DNA of 64,000 nucleotides from the NCBI GenBank assembly GCA_030562195.1, contig JAUJPP010000005.1, forward strand, positions 4,398,826 through 4,462,825. Reading direction: 5' to 3'. The position numbers and the translations under genes are program-made. This DNA comes from Nipponacmea schrenckii (lineage: Eukaryota; Mollusca; Gastropoda; Lottiidae). This document shows positions 1 through 10,837 of this stretch, one piece after another (within the stretch, counting starts at the first letter, position 1; each line of letters begins with the position of its first letter). The notes beneath the pieces were generated by a model, which had not been told where the DNA came from, ran no database searches, and saw nothing but the letters and a program-made list of their open reading frames with translations.

Positions 1-54
1 CATTATTATGGAATGTCTCCTCCCAAGATAAGACTTAGATAAGACCAGGAAAAT

Positions 55-262
55 CAAGACTAACACTAGATTAAGACTTAGACAATCAAGACTAGAACTA
101 GACTAAGACTTATATAATCAAGACTAGAACTAGATTAAGACTTAGATAATCAAGACTAAAACTAGAATAAGACTTAGATAATCAAAACCAAGACTAAACT
201 TAGATAATCAAGACTAGAACTAGACTAAGACTAAGATAATCAAGACTAGAACTAGATAAAGA
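55..262. repeat. Minisatellite, about 32-bp unit
   Basis: Diverged tandem copies of a unit built on GACTAGAACTAGACTAAGAC followed by TTAGATAATCAA. It lies in the intron after the 334-550 exon (minus-strand gene). No coding signal. Confidence 0.85.
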
Positions 263-333
263 CTGGTATAATCATTTCAGTCCAAAATACAGACAGACAG
301 ACAGAGGGCAAAAAAAAACCTGAGCCAACTTAC

Positions 334-550
334 CTTTCCATCAGAACAATGCGAACAGACAGTATCCAAGTCTTCAGTACTGTGGGCTGAGAGATGGCCA
401 TCATCTATGGGTGGATGTAATGTACCTGAGCCAGCAGACCTCAGTCTGGTGGATTCAGGTGAGGTAAGCTGTTTCTTGGGAAGATTGGGACTCTTGGCTG
501 CTTTACGAAAAGGGTTCAAGGAAGGTATCTTGCTGCTGTCGGACTTCTTC
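334..550 (-). CDS. Shared downstream exon of the unnamed gene
   Basis: The 217-nt exon has acceptor TTTTATAG and donor AAAG|GTAAGT on the minus strand. One base completes the codon from the previous exon, and 72 codons follow, ending in phase 0. The peptide starts KKSDSSKIPSLNPFRK and ends DTVCSHCSDGK. The CxxC pair could be half of a metal site, but no partner is visible. Confidence 0.65.
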
Positions 551-3500
551 CTATAAAATGGAAAGGAGAACAAAAAATGGAGTTTTACATCCTACCTATC
601 TGCTTCTGATTGGATTTAAGATGGGGTACCTCCCTTTTTTATTCAGAAACAGTGTTAGAAGTTCAAACCCTAGGATGTCCTAGGAATAGTGTTGGGAGTT
701 AAGACCCTAGGACATCCTAGAACTAAGATTGTTTCAAGAACACTCTGCCAGAAAATGGTGGCCTAATGGAACCACTCATATCTGGCTAGAACAACCATCA
801 TTGGTAGGCAATCAAGACTGGTAACAGGAAGTGTTCTAAAAGGACTGTCGTTACTGTGATTCTATCTATAGTTATTTATCCCATTTAACTTCCTTGGACA
901 GACAGACAAACGGAACTTCCAAATGGCTTCCATTTACAACGTACAACAATATGTTCAATCAGATTTGAAAGAGATTGTTAAGAGGTTTGCTAAACTTTTT
1001 ACATATATGTAGGGAAGACTGAAAGCATCAATTTGTACCATTCTAATTTTCAATCAGACATCTGTGGTTCCAGCAATTCAACTATTTAAAGGGATTGTAA
1101 AGAGGTTTTCTAAATTTTGTAAGTGTATCAGGGACACTGATAGCAGCAATTTACTTCATTCTAATTTTCAAACAGACGTCTGTGATTCTTGTAATTCAAC
1201 TATTTAAAGGAATAGTAAAGAGGTTTTCTAAATTTTGAATGTGTATCAGAGACAATGATAGCATCAATTTACACCATTCTAATTTTCAATCAGACGTCTG
1301 TGGTTTCAGCAAAGAGATTGTTAAGAGTTTTCTAAATTTTTTATGTGCATCAGGGACACTGATAGCATCAATTTGCACCATTCAAATTTTCAACCAGTGA
1401 ATCTGAAAATTTGAACAGTATTCCGAAGAGCAGATGTGAAAAAATACACAAAATATCCTGGAATAGTTCAGGATAAGTGATTAACTGATAAGTTATAAGG
1501 ACGGCCCCTTTTAGTTCATTTTTATTGAATCTTAAATTCAATCAAAGTCAAAGTTTATAAGTTAATGTTCATTTAATATTGCTATTTACATAAATCTATA
1601 GAATAAATAATAGAAATTAAATATAAGTCTCTTGACTTCATTTGCATATTAAAAGTTTTCACTAGCTTGAGTCATAATTTAATTTCTAACTTGACCTTAA
1701 TTTCATTGAAAACAATGGCTTTTATGATCAGGTCACAAAATATCTACGTAGCTAACTTAAACCAGCTGATTGTTGGACTGATAGTTAGCATTTAAATGAG
1801 CACAGATGTCAAGTGAAAATAACATGAATGGAGTTTTACATCCTACTCTTCTGTACCTAATAGCTTATGAAGACTGGCAATGTGATGTGATGTGCAATAA
1901 GTGACATTTTGCCAGGCAGCAATATTAGTCAATTTTCAACTGTTAAAAGATCTTTAACGTGCACAACCTGTAGCACACTGGGCTTCTGTTTATTGTCAGA
2001 CACTTTTTCAATAGCAATCTTGGCCAGGATTGATCCCTGGACCTACAGGTAAGCAAGCGTTATCAAAGAGTGTAGTCCAGCTTGCTTAAACAAATACGCC
2101 TCAATTATCCTAGACTAGAAAATAAGCCTTATCTTTTTATGATTTTTAACTATAATCAAAACTTATTTAAGCCACTGACCAAAGCGCGTTCACCAATTGT
2201 ACCTCATAGCGTAAAGTTGTCTGATTTGAACGTGTCGGTACTCGTCCGTCAATGAGAGTAGTCCACCTTGCTTAGATAAAAAAACCTCAATTGTCCTAGA
2301 CTAGAAAATCTATTTTTGACTACAATCAAAACTTATTTAAGCCATTGGCCAAAGCGCGTTCACGAATTGTACCTCATAGCGTAAAGTTGTTTGATTTGTA
2401 CGTGTCGGTACTCGTCCGTCAATGAGAGTAGTCCACCTTGCTAAGATAAAAAACCTCAATTGTCCTAGACTAGAAAATCTATTTTTGACTACAATCAAAA
2501 CTTATTTAAGCCATCGGCCAAAGCGCGTTCACGAATTGTACCTCATAGCGTAAAGTTGTCTGATTTGTTGTCAATGAGAGTAGTCCACCTTGCTAAGATA
2601 AACACCTCAATTGTCCTAGACTAGAAAATCTATTTTAAATATCTGTAAGTGTAAAACAACATCTGTTTGTTTGACATTATAATTTTTTAATATGATTTAA
2701 ACTGACCTAGATGTTGAAGATCAATCTGGTATTTAACTGAATTCCTACTCTTCAGTTGACCTTATTTTATATAATTATCTACTGTGTTCATCATATTAAT
2801 AACCACCTGACCATTATTATTTCTGAATCGCATTTCACCGATTATAAGGTATGGTGAGGGTTGGTGGAGGAGTTTTGGGGAGGGGCAAAGCAGATTCTAC
2901 TTATAACCCCTGGAAGAACCTCTGCAACCACTCTTTTTAAATCTCAATTCATTTATATTTATATATATGCTTTTAAAATTTGTGTCTTAATTTTGCATGC
3001 CCTGTTTATAATGTGGGTGGGGATTAGGAGTAGGGGCACAGCTTAGCCTATTTAGAGCACCAGGAAGCATGACTGCAACCACTATATTTCTAAAATCCTG
3101 ATTCACCAATTATAATGTAGAGCAGGGGGAGGTGCAAAGCAGAGACCTTTTAGAGCCCTTGGAAGCACATTTACAACCAATGTCTTTTTCGATTCGAAAC
3201 TTTTTCGATGAAACTTCAATATATTACTGATTTAAAAAAAACTTAAGATGGGAGATTCTACACGAAACACAAAATCAAAAACACAGAGCGCTACCAGGCA
3301 AGGGCTAATTTTGAATCAATTCAAACACCCTTCAAGAATCAAGATGGTGTTTATGGAACTGAAAAAGAAGAATGACCACACTTACCCAAATACTTTACGA
3401 TAAATAATTTCGTCATCAGACGGATAATGAACCTGTATCATTGGACAGAGGCTGTCCATTTTGACTTCTGCGAAATTTAACAGTCACTAAAGTCCACACA

Positions 3501-6500
3501 AAAAAATTGAATTCCGAACTTTGAAACTTGAGTTACGTCAACCGAACTTGTGACTTCTCCAAACTTGAAGTTGAACTTAGTTTTCCGAACATGAAAACTG
3601 GAGTAATGTCTACCGAACTTGTGACTTCTCCAAACTTGAAGTTGAACTTAGTTTTCCGAACTTAAAAACTTAAGTAATGTCTACCTTCAACTTGCGACTT
3701 TTCCAAACTTGAAGCTGAACTTAGCTTTCCGAACTTAAAATCTTGAGTAATGTCTACCTTAACATTTGTGTCTCTCAAAACATCTTAACACAAAAAGTGT
3801 CGTAAAATTGAGCACTTATGCTTTGCTTAAAAGAATCCAATTTAAGTACACAATAGTTTTGAAATTTTATGCAGAAGTCTAGCAGCTTGGTAATGAAGTC
3901 AATGACATATATAGTATATATATACTGGTATATTACTGTAATATATATATAATATACTGTCAATTGATTTTGAAATTAACTTCAAAGACTCAATTAACTC
4001 ACAAATATCAACAGGTTCTTGTACTATATTCCTTTTAATTGCTCGTATTTCATAGTCTTAGATTCGATAAAACTTTGTTTATTAGTTTCAATCGCGGTTT
4101 TCTGGCACGTGCTGTTTTAAAACTTAGAATCCTATACACTTGAATTCAACTAATTTATATATAATTTGCATATATATATGCTTTAATATGGGTGTCTTTA
4201 TTTTCCAAACTTGAATTTGCATGAGCTGTTATATAAACTTTGAAACCTATACACTGTTGCAGTAATTGAACTAATTTGCATATATATTTTTAATTCCAAT
4301 GTTTAAAAATCACCCTACAATTTATCTTGATTAGGTGTTTTCTTTCCAAACTTAAATTTAATTAAGGCATTATTGAAGACGAAAACTAACAGGTGATGTG
4401 TATGCATCAAATTCAATTTTAAATCCAAATTATCCACTTTACTCCAACATCTTTCCAAAGCACAAGAGCATATGCTACCACAAAATGTTTGTCCACTTCA
4501 GCTAACTGATCCAATGAACTAAGACATTCTTTCTTAAATCCTAAACTCAATGTCCATAAAATATTTAATTAACATAATCAATATCGTCCTAATTAAGATT
4601 ATTAACAACTTCCTGATTTCAAATTAGGGATTCCCAATGTCCTTTTCTAAGTAAATAATTACATCCAAAGTCCCAGTAAAAACTTAAGCATTAAGATCAA
4701 ACAGTTGAACTTAATGAAGATATCAATTAATTGACTTCCTGGTTTTTAATTAGATGAGGATAATTAGTCACAATTAATAATGAATCTCTGATGCACTGCC
4801 AAAACTTTTCCTTCTTCTTTACTTACAATTATTTTTCGGTCCATAAATATTCAGTTATATATATACTATTGGTAAGAGCCACTGAGATTATAAATTAAGA
4901 GAGTCCACACAACTTTTAAAAAAGAAACTAAGTCCTAATATGGTTTTCAGAAGGGATAATACCAACCATAAATATTCAGTTCTGTTATATATATACTATT
5001 GGTAAGAGCCACTGAGATTATAAATTAAGAGAGTCCACACAACTTTTAAAAAAGAAACTAAGTCCTAATATGGTTTTCAGAAGGGATAATACCAACCATA
5101 AATATTCAGTTCTGTTATATATATACTATTGGTAAGAGCCACTGAGATTATAAATTAAGAGAGTCCACACAACTTTTAAAAAAGAAACTAAGTCCTAATA
5201 TGGTTTTCAGAAGGGATAATACCAACCATAAATATTCAGTTCTGTTATATATATACTATTGGTAAGAGCCACTGAGATTATAAATTAAGAGAGTCCACAC
5301 AACTTTTCAAAAAAGAAACTAAGTCCTAATATGGTTTTCAGAAGGGATAATACCAACCATAAATATTCAGTTCTGTTATATATATACTATTGGTAAGAGC
5401 CACTGAGATTATAAATTAAGAGAGTCCACACAACTTTTCAAAAAAGAAAGTAAGTCCTATTATGGTTTTCAGAAGGGATAATACCAACAATTGAGCATCA
5501 GTTTAATATCAAGTGGTTTAAAATTGAATGATTTCCTAGAAAGCTATATAGAAGAGAGTTTGCTTCCTTCAGTATGATAAATAACTCATCAGACAATTAT
5601 ATCACATCCTATAAATATATTTCATTATAAGTTTTTGGTTTTGCCATTGTTAAAGGTCAATATAATTTTTATATAGATTTAATCATAATCTTTAAATGAC
5701 ATTTACAAGTAGATATCACATTAAATTTTTTTTTAAATAAACGATTTTTTTTTATACAGGTATGAAAAGGAATTGGGAACAGGTTTACACCTATATAACC
5801 CCTCTCCATAGTTATTCACAAATACATTAGGAAAAAGTCCAACAGAATTCTCTACATCTTTGTAGACAGAGCATTCGATAAGTTGAATTGTGAACACAAT
5901 TTTGAACACAACTTTCTATAAATACTGTTAGATCTTGAATGAGTGAAGTAAGTGCTCATGAAATAAAAATGAAACACGAGCACAAAATCCAGAGCAGGTT
6001 AAAACACAATTATATTTTTACATTTTCTCAGCACCTTGCTTTTTCTTTGGCCTTTTTTGCAATTTTTGATACATATCCATATAAGGTAATTCACATGATA
6101 TCCGAACAATTCTATTATATTATTATTCACAAAGTTTCCAATGATATCATACTTCCAGTTGTCACGTCAACCGCATTGAGTTCCCACGACAAAAGTTCAA
6201 AGTTCAACTTCCTAACTGACCTATATGTACTCGGAAATAAAAATTTAAATTCGAGTTTTTCCTGTTTAACAACTACAATAAAATTCACAAAAACTCAGCA
6301 AAATTTAATTTAAGTTTTAATCAAAGTTAAACACCCTAAAAAAATTGTGGAAATATTGGCTCAAACACAGATAATGGGGTTGTAAGACAATGGGATCAAT
6401 ACCCACATCAGCAGCTTTTTAAAGCAGTTCAATGCAATACAGGATGCAAAGCATGATTATATATGCCCACTAGCAGCTTCAGGAATTGCATTGATTAAGA

Positions 6501-9500
6501 TCACCAATTCATAAATTTCTATTCTAGGACTTTTTGTTTTCATTGAGGGATATTACCTAATTCAATGAAGGTTGAAAGGCATGACAACATACACCCACCA
6601 TCAGCTTTGGATAATACAGGCAGGCTAATAAAAGCCAACGTGCAGTTAAGCACAGCAGAATTCTGCTTCATTAATCAATGATCATCATCTGAGAGCACTT
6701 CTAGAATAAGGGTTAGGATTAGTTTAAGATTAGTTTGTATTAGTTAGTTAGCTAAGCAAACTAAAACTAATGCTAAATTGTTACACTATGCTTGCCCATG
6801 CTTTCATGCTTAGCTCAAAGCATTGTTAATAAAACCAAATGGTGGTGAAAATACAAAAAAATTGAGTACAATATTGACTATGCTAAAAATAAAATGACAT
6901 TGTGCAAAACAATAGGGGGGTGCTGGGAATGATGGAAGCAGCTACAGGGGCAGAATCATAAGAACCACCCCCCTTCCCTCCTCCCTTAAATTGAGTATCA
7001 TACAGATAAGTTGTCAGGGGAGGTAAACACAGAAAGATATAAGGGATTTGTTTTTTGTGATGACCCCATGTTCAGTACTTGGGAAGTACAGCCTAAAGCG
7101 AAGTGATTTAAGTGTAAGAAAAGTGCTTTAAGTTCTGCATGAAGAGTTGACTTAACAGCGCTAGATCTCAATAAATTTAAGTCCAACATAAGGTAAGTCC
7201 AAAAGTTCAGCATAAGGAAAAGTAGAGCTTAAGAAAAGTACAGCATATGGGAAGTACAGAATAAGGAAAAGTACAGCAGAAAGCAAAGTAGAGCTTAAGA
7301 AACATATAGTATAAGGAAAAGTACAGCAAAAGGGAAAGTACAGCAGAAGGGAAAGTACAGCAGAAGGGAAAGTACAGCAGTAGGGAAAGTACAGCAGTAG
7401 GGAAAGTACAGCAGAAGGGGAGTAGCATAAAGGAAGTACAGCATATGGGAGTCCAGAATAAGGAAAGAATGGGACTAGAAGTGTGGGAAATGAACTAATA
7501 CAGGATTTGTAATAACCTAAGTGCACGGGAAGTCCAGCATAAGGGGAAGTAATCTAAGTGTGAAGTGTGGGAAGTGAATACCAACCTGAGGGCAGGCAGA
7601 CTAAATCTCCTTTCTGAACCTTTTTTCTCCATACTTTCATTTCGACCACAAAAAATAAATCAAATCATAAACAACATGCAACTCCATTTCCTTTTGAATA
7701 TCAAACTTTTGGACTTCTTTTTTGAAGAGTTCCGATGAAAAATAATTGAACATTTTTAACGCTTTCAAGCAAATGAAATGAATGACAATATCGTATTTTT
7801 CATTTAATTATTTTTTAAATATGGATCTAAGAAATGTAGATGCCCAAGCTATATTATTATAGTCGAAAACTTTCCAGAAGCGTGATATTCAAAAATATAT
7901 TGACATCACCAATAATTCTAAAGAAGAAATTAGTCAAAATTAGTAAACATAAATATAAAATAAATATATCAAAACAATAACCATGGTGACTTGGTGAGAA
8001 AAACAAGGGGATGGGGAACAAAAAACAGATGGGGATTACTTAAATTACAGGACAGGATCCCTTAAACTTGCTCCTTGGAAGCAGGAGCAAGAAATTAAGT
8101 TGGTTAAAGGGATTGAGCCAAGTAAATTGTTAAATTTCACAATCAGAAATTCTTTTAAAATTCAAGAAATTTCTGATGTGACATATTAAAATTATATGGC
8201 ACAATCCCTTTAAAATTAAAATTAGAGACAACATTCCTCATGCTTAAAAAAATAAAGATAAATAAAATATACTTAGGAATGTCATCAAAATGCATTGTTA
8301 ATTTTTTCCATGCACGAAATTTGCATTATTATCCAAGCAAGAAATGGCCAAAGTTAAGAAATCTCTATTTTTATTAATTGAAAGCTACAAGCAGAATTGA
8401 AATAGTCAACATCATTGTAAAGGGAGAGAACTCTGTATGGCATACGTTAATTGAACACCACAATAAGTTTTGAAGATCCAGATTTAGTTTTATCATTCAA
8501 GGGAGACAACTCTGAATGTACTGATGTCCATTTGGAACTTCACATCTTCACAATGCCAAGCTATTACCTAATTGTTAAGCAAACAAGAGCCCTGAAGGCA
8601 AGGTGGAAAAAGAAGTATTTAGAAAATGTTATTGATTTGGCTTTGAGGCTATAAAAATATGGCCGACAATGATAACAATTGTTTGGAGTTGGATAATTCT
8701 AAAGTTCATTGAAAAGGTCACTGAACACGGCATTATCTTTTTATAATACATCCTTTCGTAGTTAATCGAGAGAAATGGTAACACCATGTCCTAAAAGCAA
8801 CCACTGTGGTATTGAAACATTTATGCACGTAAGGAGAATTTAAAAATTTACAAAAGTTTAAAACGTTGACACCTTTTAACCTGACAGACGTCAATCAAAT
8901 ATGCTATATGTGTCACACTACTTGCTTATTTTAAACAGGAACAAAGGGATATCACTCTACTACTACAGACTTCAGAGTTATCCCCCTTTCTTTCTATTTG
9001 AATACTCACATTGTCGGGCAAACTTTGACACTGACTCCACTTTTGCTGCTGGAAGCGGAACTAGAATCAGTAGAAATATCAAACGACTGTCGCCGTCTGT
9101 TTACTACATGATTATAGTAGAAAGGATCTGAAATGAATGAATGAATGAATGAATGAATAAGCTCAAACTTCAGTAGGGATTTAGGCTGTAAGAAGATCAG
9201 TTGTCTGAAGATCGCATGCCATGAAACTCTCAGATGAACATGTTTTAAATAAAAATCAGTACAGAAATCTATGCTTTACATTGTGATATCAAGGGCAGTA
9301 ACTCATATCCTACCTGGAACTTGTAAATAGAAAGAATCGGCACCACTACTAGTTGAAGGCTTGTCTTGATTGACAGATGGTTCTCCTAATTCTACTGCAC
9401 TATGGGATAGGTTATTTGAGCCGCCATTGTGTCCTGAAAGTACAAAAAAATAAGAATTTTAATCCTGGCTCTAAAATCATTACCTTTCATTTCATTATAG

Positions 9501-10837
9501 CTCTATTATTACCTGTATTACTTTTTAAAATGACAACACGGTATAAGGTTCATCTACAATCTAATCAAATACAATCAAAGCTTCTGAGCCTTTAAATTAA
9601 GATCCATCAGCTGATACAGCACATATTTGAACAGCTGAGTCCCTTTACATGGGACAAAAAGTTGATGTCTGAAAAGTGGGACATGAAACTTATGTCCTGG
9701 GACATAAAACTCCATTTCATTTCATTTTGTATTATTTTCTCCAATGCTTTAAAATAACACGGAAATTGTCAATATGTTTCAGATGCCTGTGTGTTAATAG
9801 GGTCGTGTCTCAGATGCCTGTGTGCTAATGGAGTGTGAAATAGCCTGACATACCAGTAACAAATCCCTGAGATATTGTAAGTCTGAAGTGAAATTCCACA
9901 TCCTTTATCATGACAGCTTAATTGAATTTCTTATTATTTTTTTCTCAGTTCGAAGTATAACACTGTTTCTCAGTACAACATAAGTTTGGTACGCATGCTG
10001 ATCTCTCATGTTCTAGGAAAATAAGGCCCTTATTTTGAATGAATGAATGAATGAATGTATGAATAATGAATGAATGAATGAATGAATAAATGAATGAATA
10101 AATGAATAAAATGATGATGAGTATGTATGTATGATATGAATGAATGAATGACAATGACCATTGTGCCAGACTCTTAGAAAAAGCCGAAAGGGGAAGTTTT
10201 CAGCTTAGCTAATCAGTAATAGCGTTCTATTAAAAATTGGAAACAAGAACGAATGAATGAATGATAAATAGATAGATGAATGAATGACCAATAATGACCA
10301 ATTAATTTCCAGATTGTAAGAGGTCAAATTTGAAGTAATTCAAGGAAATGAACAGATTGGTGATTGATCAAATAAAAGAAAGAATTTGACATTCATTATT
10401 GAGCTCTTGTTAGATAAGATGGATGGATGGATGGATGGATGGATGAATGGATGGATGGATGAAAGAATGAATGAATGAATGAAGAAAGTATTGAATCAAA
10501 AGTTTTGGTGGTGACTCTGAAAAATGAATTAATGAATAAGGATTCAAAAAAGACCTGTCCCAGAAGCAAAAACCTAAAATATATAGATCTTGGAAAACGT
10601 ACATATTTCATATAGAAAGGAAGAAATGAGAGAAGGAATAATACAAAGAATGAATGAATGAAGGATAGACAGAAAATATAAGGCAATGGATGAATAAAAG
10701 TGACCTAGATACCAACCTGGACTCGTTTGTTTTGGAATGCCCTGAAGTAAAGAATCTGGAGTACTGTTGCGCCTCATTTTTTCATCGTACCACGCATCCA
10801 AACCTTCCAGAGAATTTTTATGTTTTAATTTCACCAT
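334..10837 (-). CDS. Unnamed gene, 5' part, two alternative first exons
   Basis: Four exons join on the minus strand in consistent phase. The long form uses 10837-10717, 9433-9314, 9103-9010 and 550-334 (184 residues so far). The short form starts at 3459-3386 and joins the same 550-334 exon (97 residues so far). Every junction is GT-AG and all phases agree: the long form joins phase 1, phase 1, phase 2, and the short first exon also ends in phase 2. The long N-terminus starts MVKLKHKNSLEGLDAWYDEK and is Ser/Thr-rich, with a basic RRRQSFD motif that looks like a basophilic kinase site. The short N-terminus starts MDSLCPMIQVHYPSDDEIIY. The shared exon is basic, rich in Ser, Pro and Lys, and ends near a CSHC pair. 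I do not recognise the family. The gene continues beyond the left edge, so the conserved domain is probably outside the window. Confidence 0.62.
1010..1410. repeat. Tandem repeat, about 125-bp unit, 3+ copies
   Basis: The phrase CCATTCTAATTTTCAATCAG recurs near 1038, 1158 and 1274 (some copies with a base change), with AAAGAGGTTTTCTAAATTTT and a GACACTGATAGCA-type segment in the same order each time. The copies are diverged. Confidence 0.75.
1821..2070 (-). mobile_element. tRNA-derived SINE, diverged copy
   Basis: It matches the full-length SINE at 29330-29704 through the 3' block (GGAGTTTTACATCCTACTC on the plus strand), the middle block (ATCTTTAACGTGCACA) and part of the B-box end (GATTGATCCCTGGACC). 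The tRNA-like A-box end is missing or degraded. Confidence 0.75.
2090..2640. repeat. Tandem repeat, about 170-bp unit, 3.2 copies
   Basis: Copies share CCAAAGCGCGTTCACGAATT, ACCTCATAGCGTAAAGTTGT and CCTCAATTGTCCTAGACTAG in the same order. The last copies lack parts of the CGTGTCGGTACTCGTCCGTC block. The unit is CpG-bearing in an AT-rich intron. Confidence 0.85.
3386..3459 (-). CDS. Alternative first coding exon (short form)
   Basis: On the minus strand ATG lies in AGTCAAAATGG, a good initiation context. It opens 24 codons plus GG and ends at donor TTTGG|GTAAGT. The peptide starts MDSLCPMIQVHYPSDDE. Ending in phase 2 fits the 550-334 exon exactly, as does the long-form exon at 9103-9010, so this reads as an internal promoter or alternative first exon. 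An AG just upstream (TTTCGCAG) may be an acceptor for a 5' UTR exon. Confidence 0.55.
3530..3770. repeat. Tandem repeat, about 85-bp unit, 3 copies
   Basis: ACTTCTCCAAACTTGAAG and TTGAACTTAGTTTTCCGAAC recur three times with small changes, separated by GAGTAATGTCTACC. Confidence 0.85.
4841..5488. repeat. 130-bp satellite array, 5 near-identical copies
   Basis: Units begin with CCATAAATATTCAG at 4841, 4966, 5096, 5226 and 5357. The spacing is 130 bp, except that the first copy lacks 5 bp and the fourth gains one. Almost no substitutions separate copies 2-4, so the array is recent or homogenised. Confidence 0.95.
7205..7450. repeat. Minisatellite, 17-bp unit GAAGGGAAAGTACAGCA
   Basis: Tandem copies with small changes (AGTAGGGAAAGTACAGC and others). 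The minus strand is open by chance and gives a low-complexity peptide; I do not call it a gene. Confidence 0.9.
9010..9103 (-). CDS. Internal exon of the long form
   Basis: The 94-nt exon has acceptor ATCATGTAG and donor ACAAT|GTGAGT on the minus strand, entering with two bases and leaving with two. The G left by the preceding exon plus TA gives Val, then NRRRQSFDISTDSSS. The RRRQSFD stretch fits a PKA/AGC kinase consensus, and the rest is Ser-rich and probably disordered. Confidence 0.6.
9314..9433 (-). CDS. Internal exon of the long form
   Basis: The 120-nt exon has acceptor TGTACTTTCAG and donor GTTCCAG|GTAGGA on the minus strand. It takes one base from the previous exon and leaves one. 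It encodes 39 full codons starting HNGGSNNLSHSAVELGEP. The peptide is polar with no recognised domain. Confidence 0.6.
10030..10490. repeat. GAAT/GGAT microsatellite clusters
   Basis: Runs of (GAAT)n at about 10035-10160 and 10247-10285, and (GGAT)n then (GAAT)n at 10420-10485. They sit in the first intron of the long form. The same motif family returns at 9130-9158, 32.2-32.44 kb and, inverted, 42.97-43.13 kb. Confidence 0.9.
10717..10837 (-). CDS. First coding exon of the long form
   Basis: ATG at 10837 lies in GAGAAAATGG, a good context, and opens 40 codons plus one base to donor AGTCCAG|GTTGGT. The peptide starts MVKLKHKNSLEGLDAWYDEK. The frame stays open upstream to another ATG at 10927, but that stretch is hydrophobic, AT-rich and of poor coding character, so I prefer 10837. 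Confidence 0.55.

Larger units (their letters stand above)
551..3385. other. Intron of the unnamed gene, repeat-filled
   Basis: This is the intron between the short-form first exon and the shared exon. At 650-730 it holds two degenerate copies of the palindromic CTAGGATATCCTAG unit that forms the large arrays near 28 and 31.4 kb. It also holds tandem repeats at 1.0-1.4 and 2.1-2.64 kb and a SINE copy at 1.82-2.07 kb. I see no further exon. Confidence 0.6.
3460..9009. other. Intron or upstream region, no exon seen
   Basis: This is the long-form intron upstream of the short-form first exon. It holds an 85-bp repeat (3.53-3.77 kb), a young 130-bp array (4.84-5.49 kb), a 17-bp minisatellite (7.2-7.45 kb) and AT-rich sequence. 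The reading frame at 5939-6313 has no splice, family or codon-bias support. Confidence 0.55.

Noticed and set aside
5939..6313. 124-codon open frame on the plus strand
   Set aside because: AT-rich composition, no splice or promoter support, no recognised family; inside an intron.
7161..7526. Open frames on the minus strand rich in Cys, Phe, Tyr and Leu
   Set aside because: They are translations of the 17-bp minisatellite.
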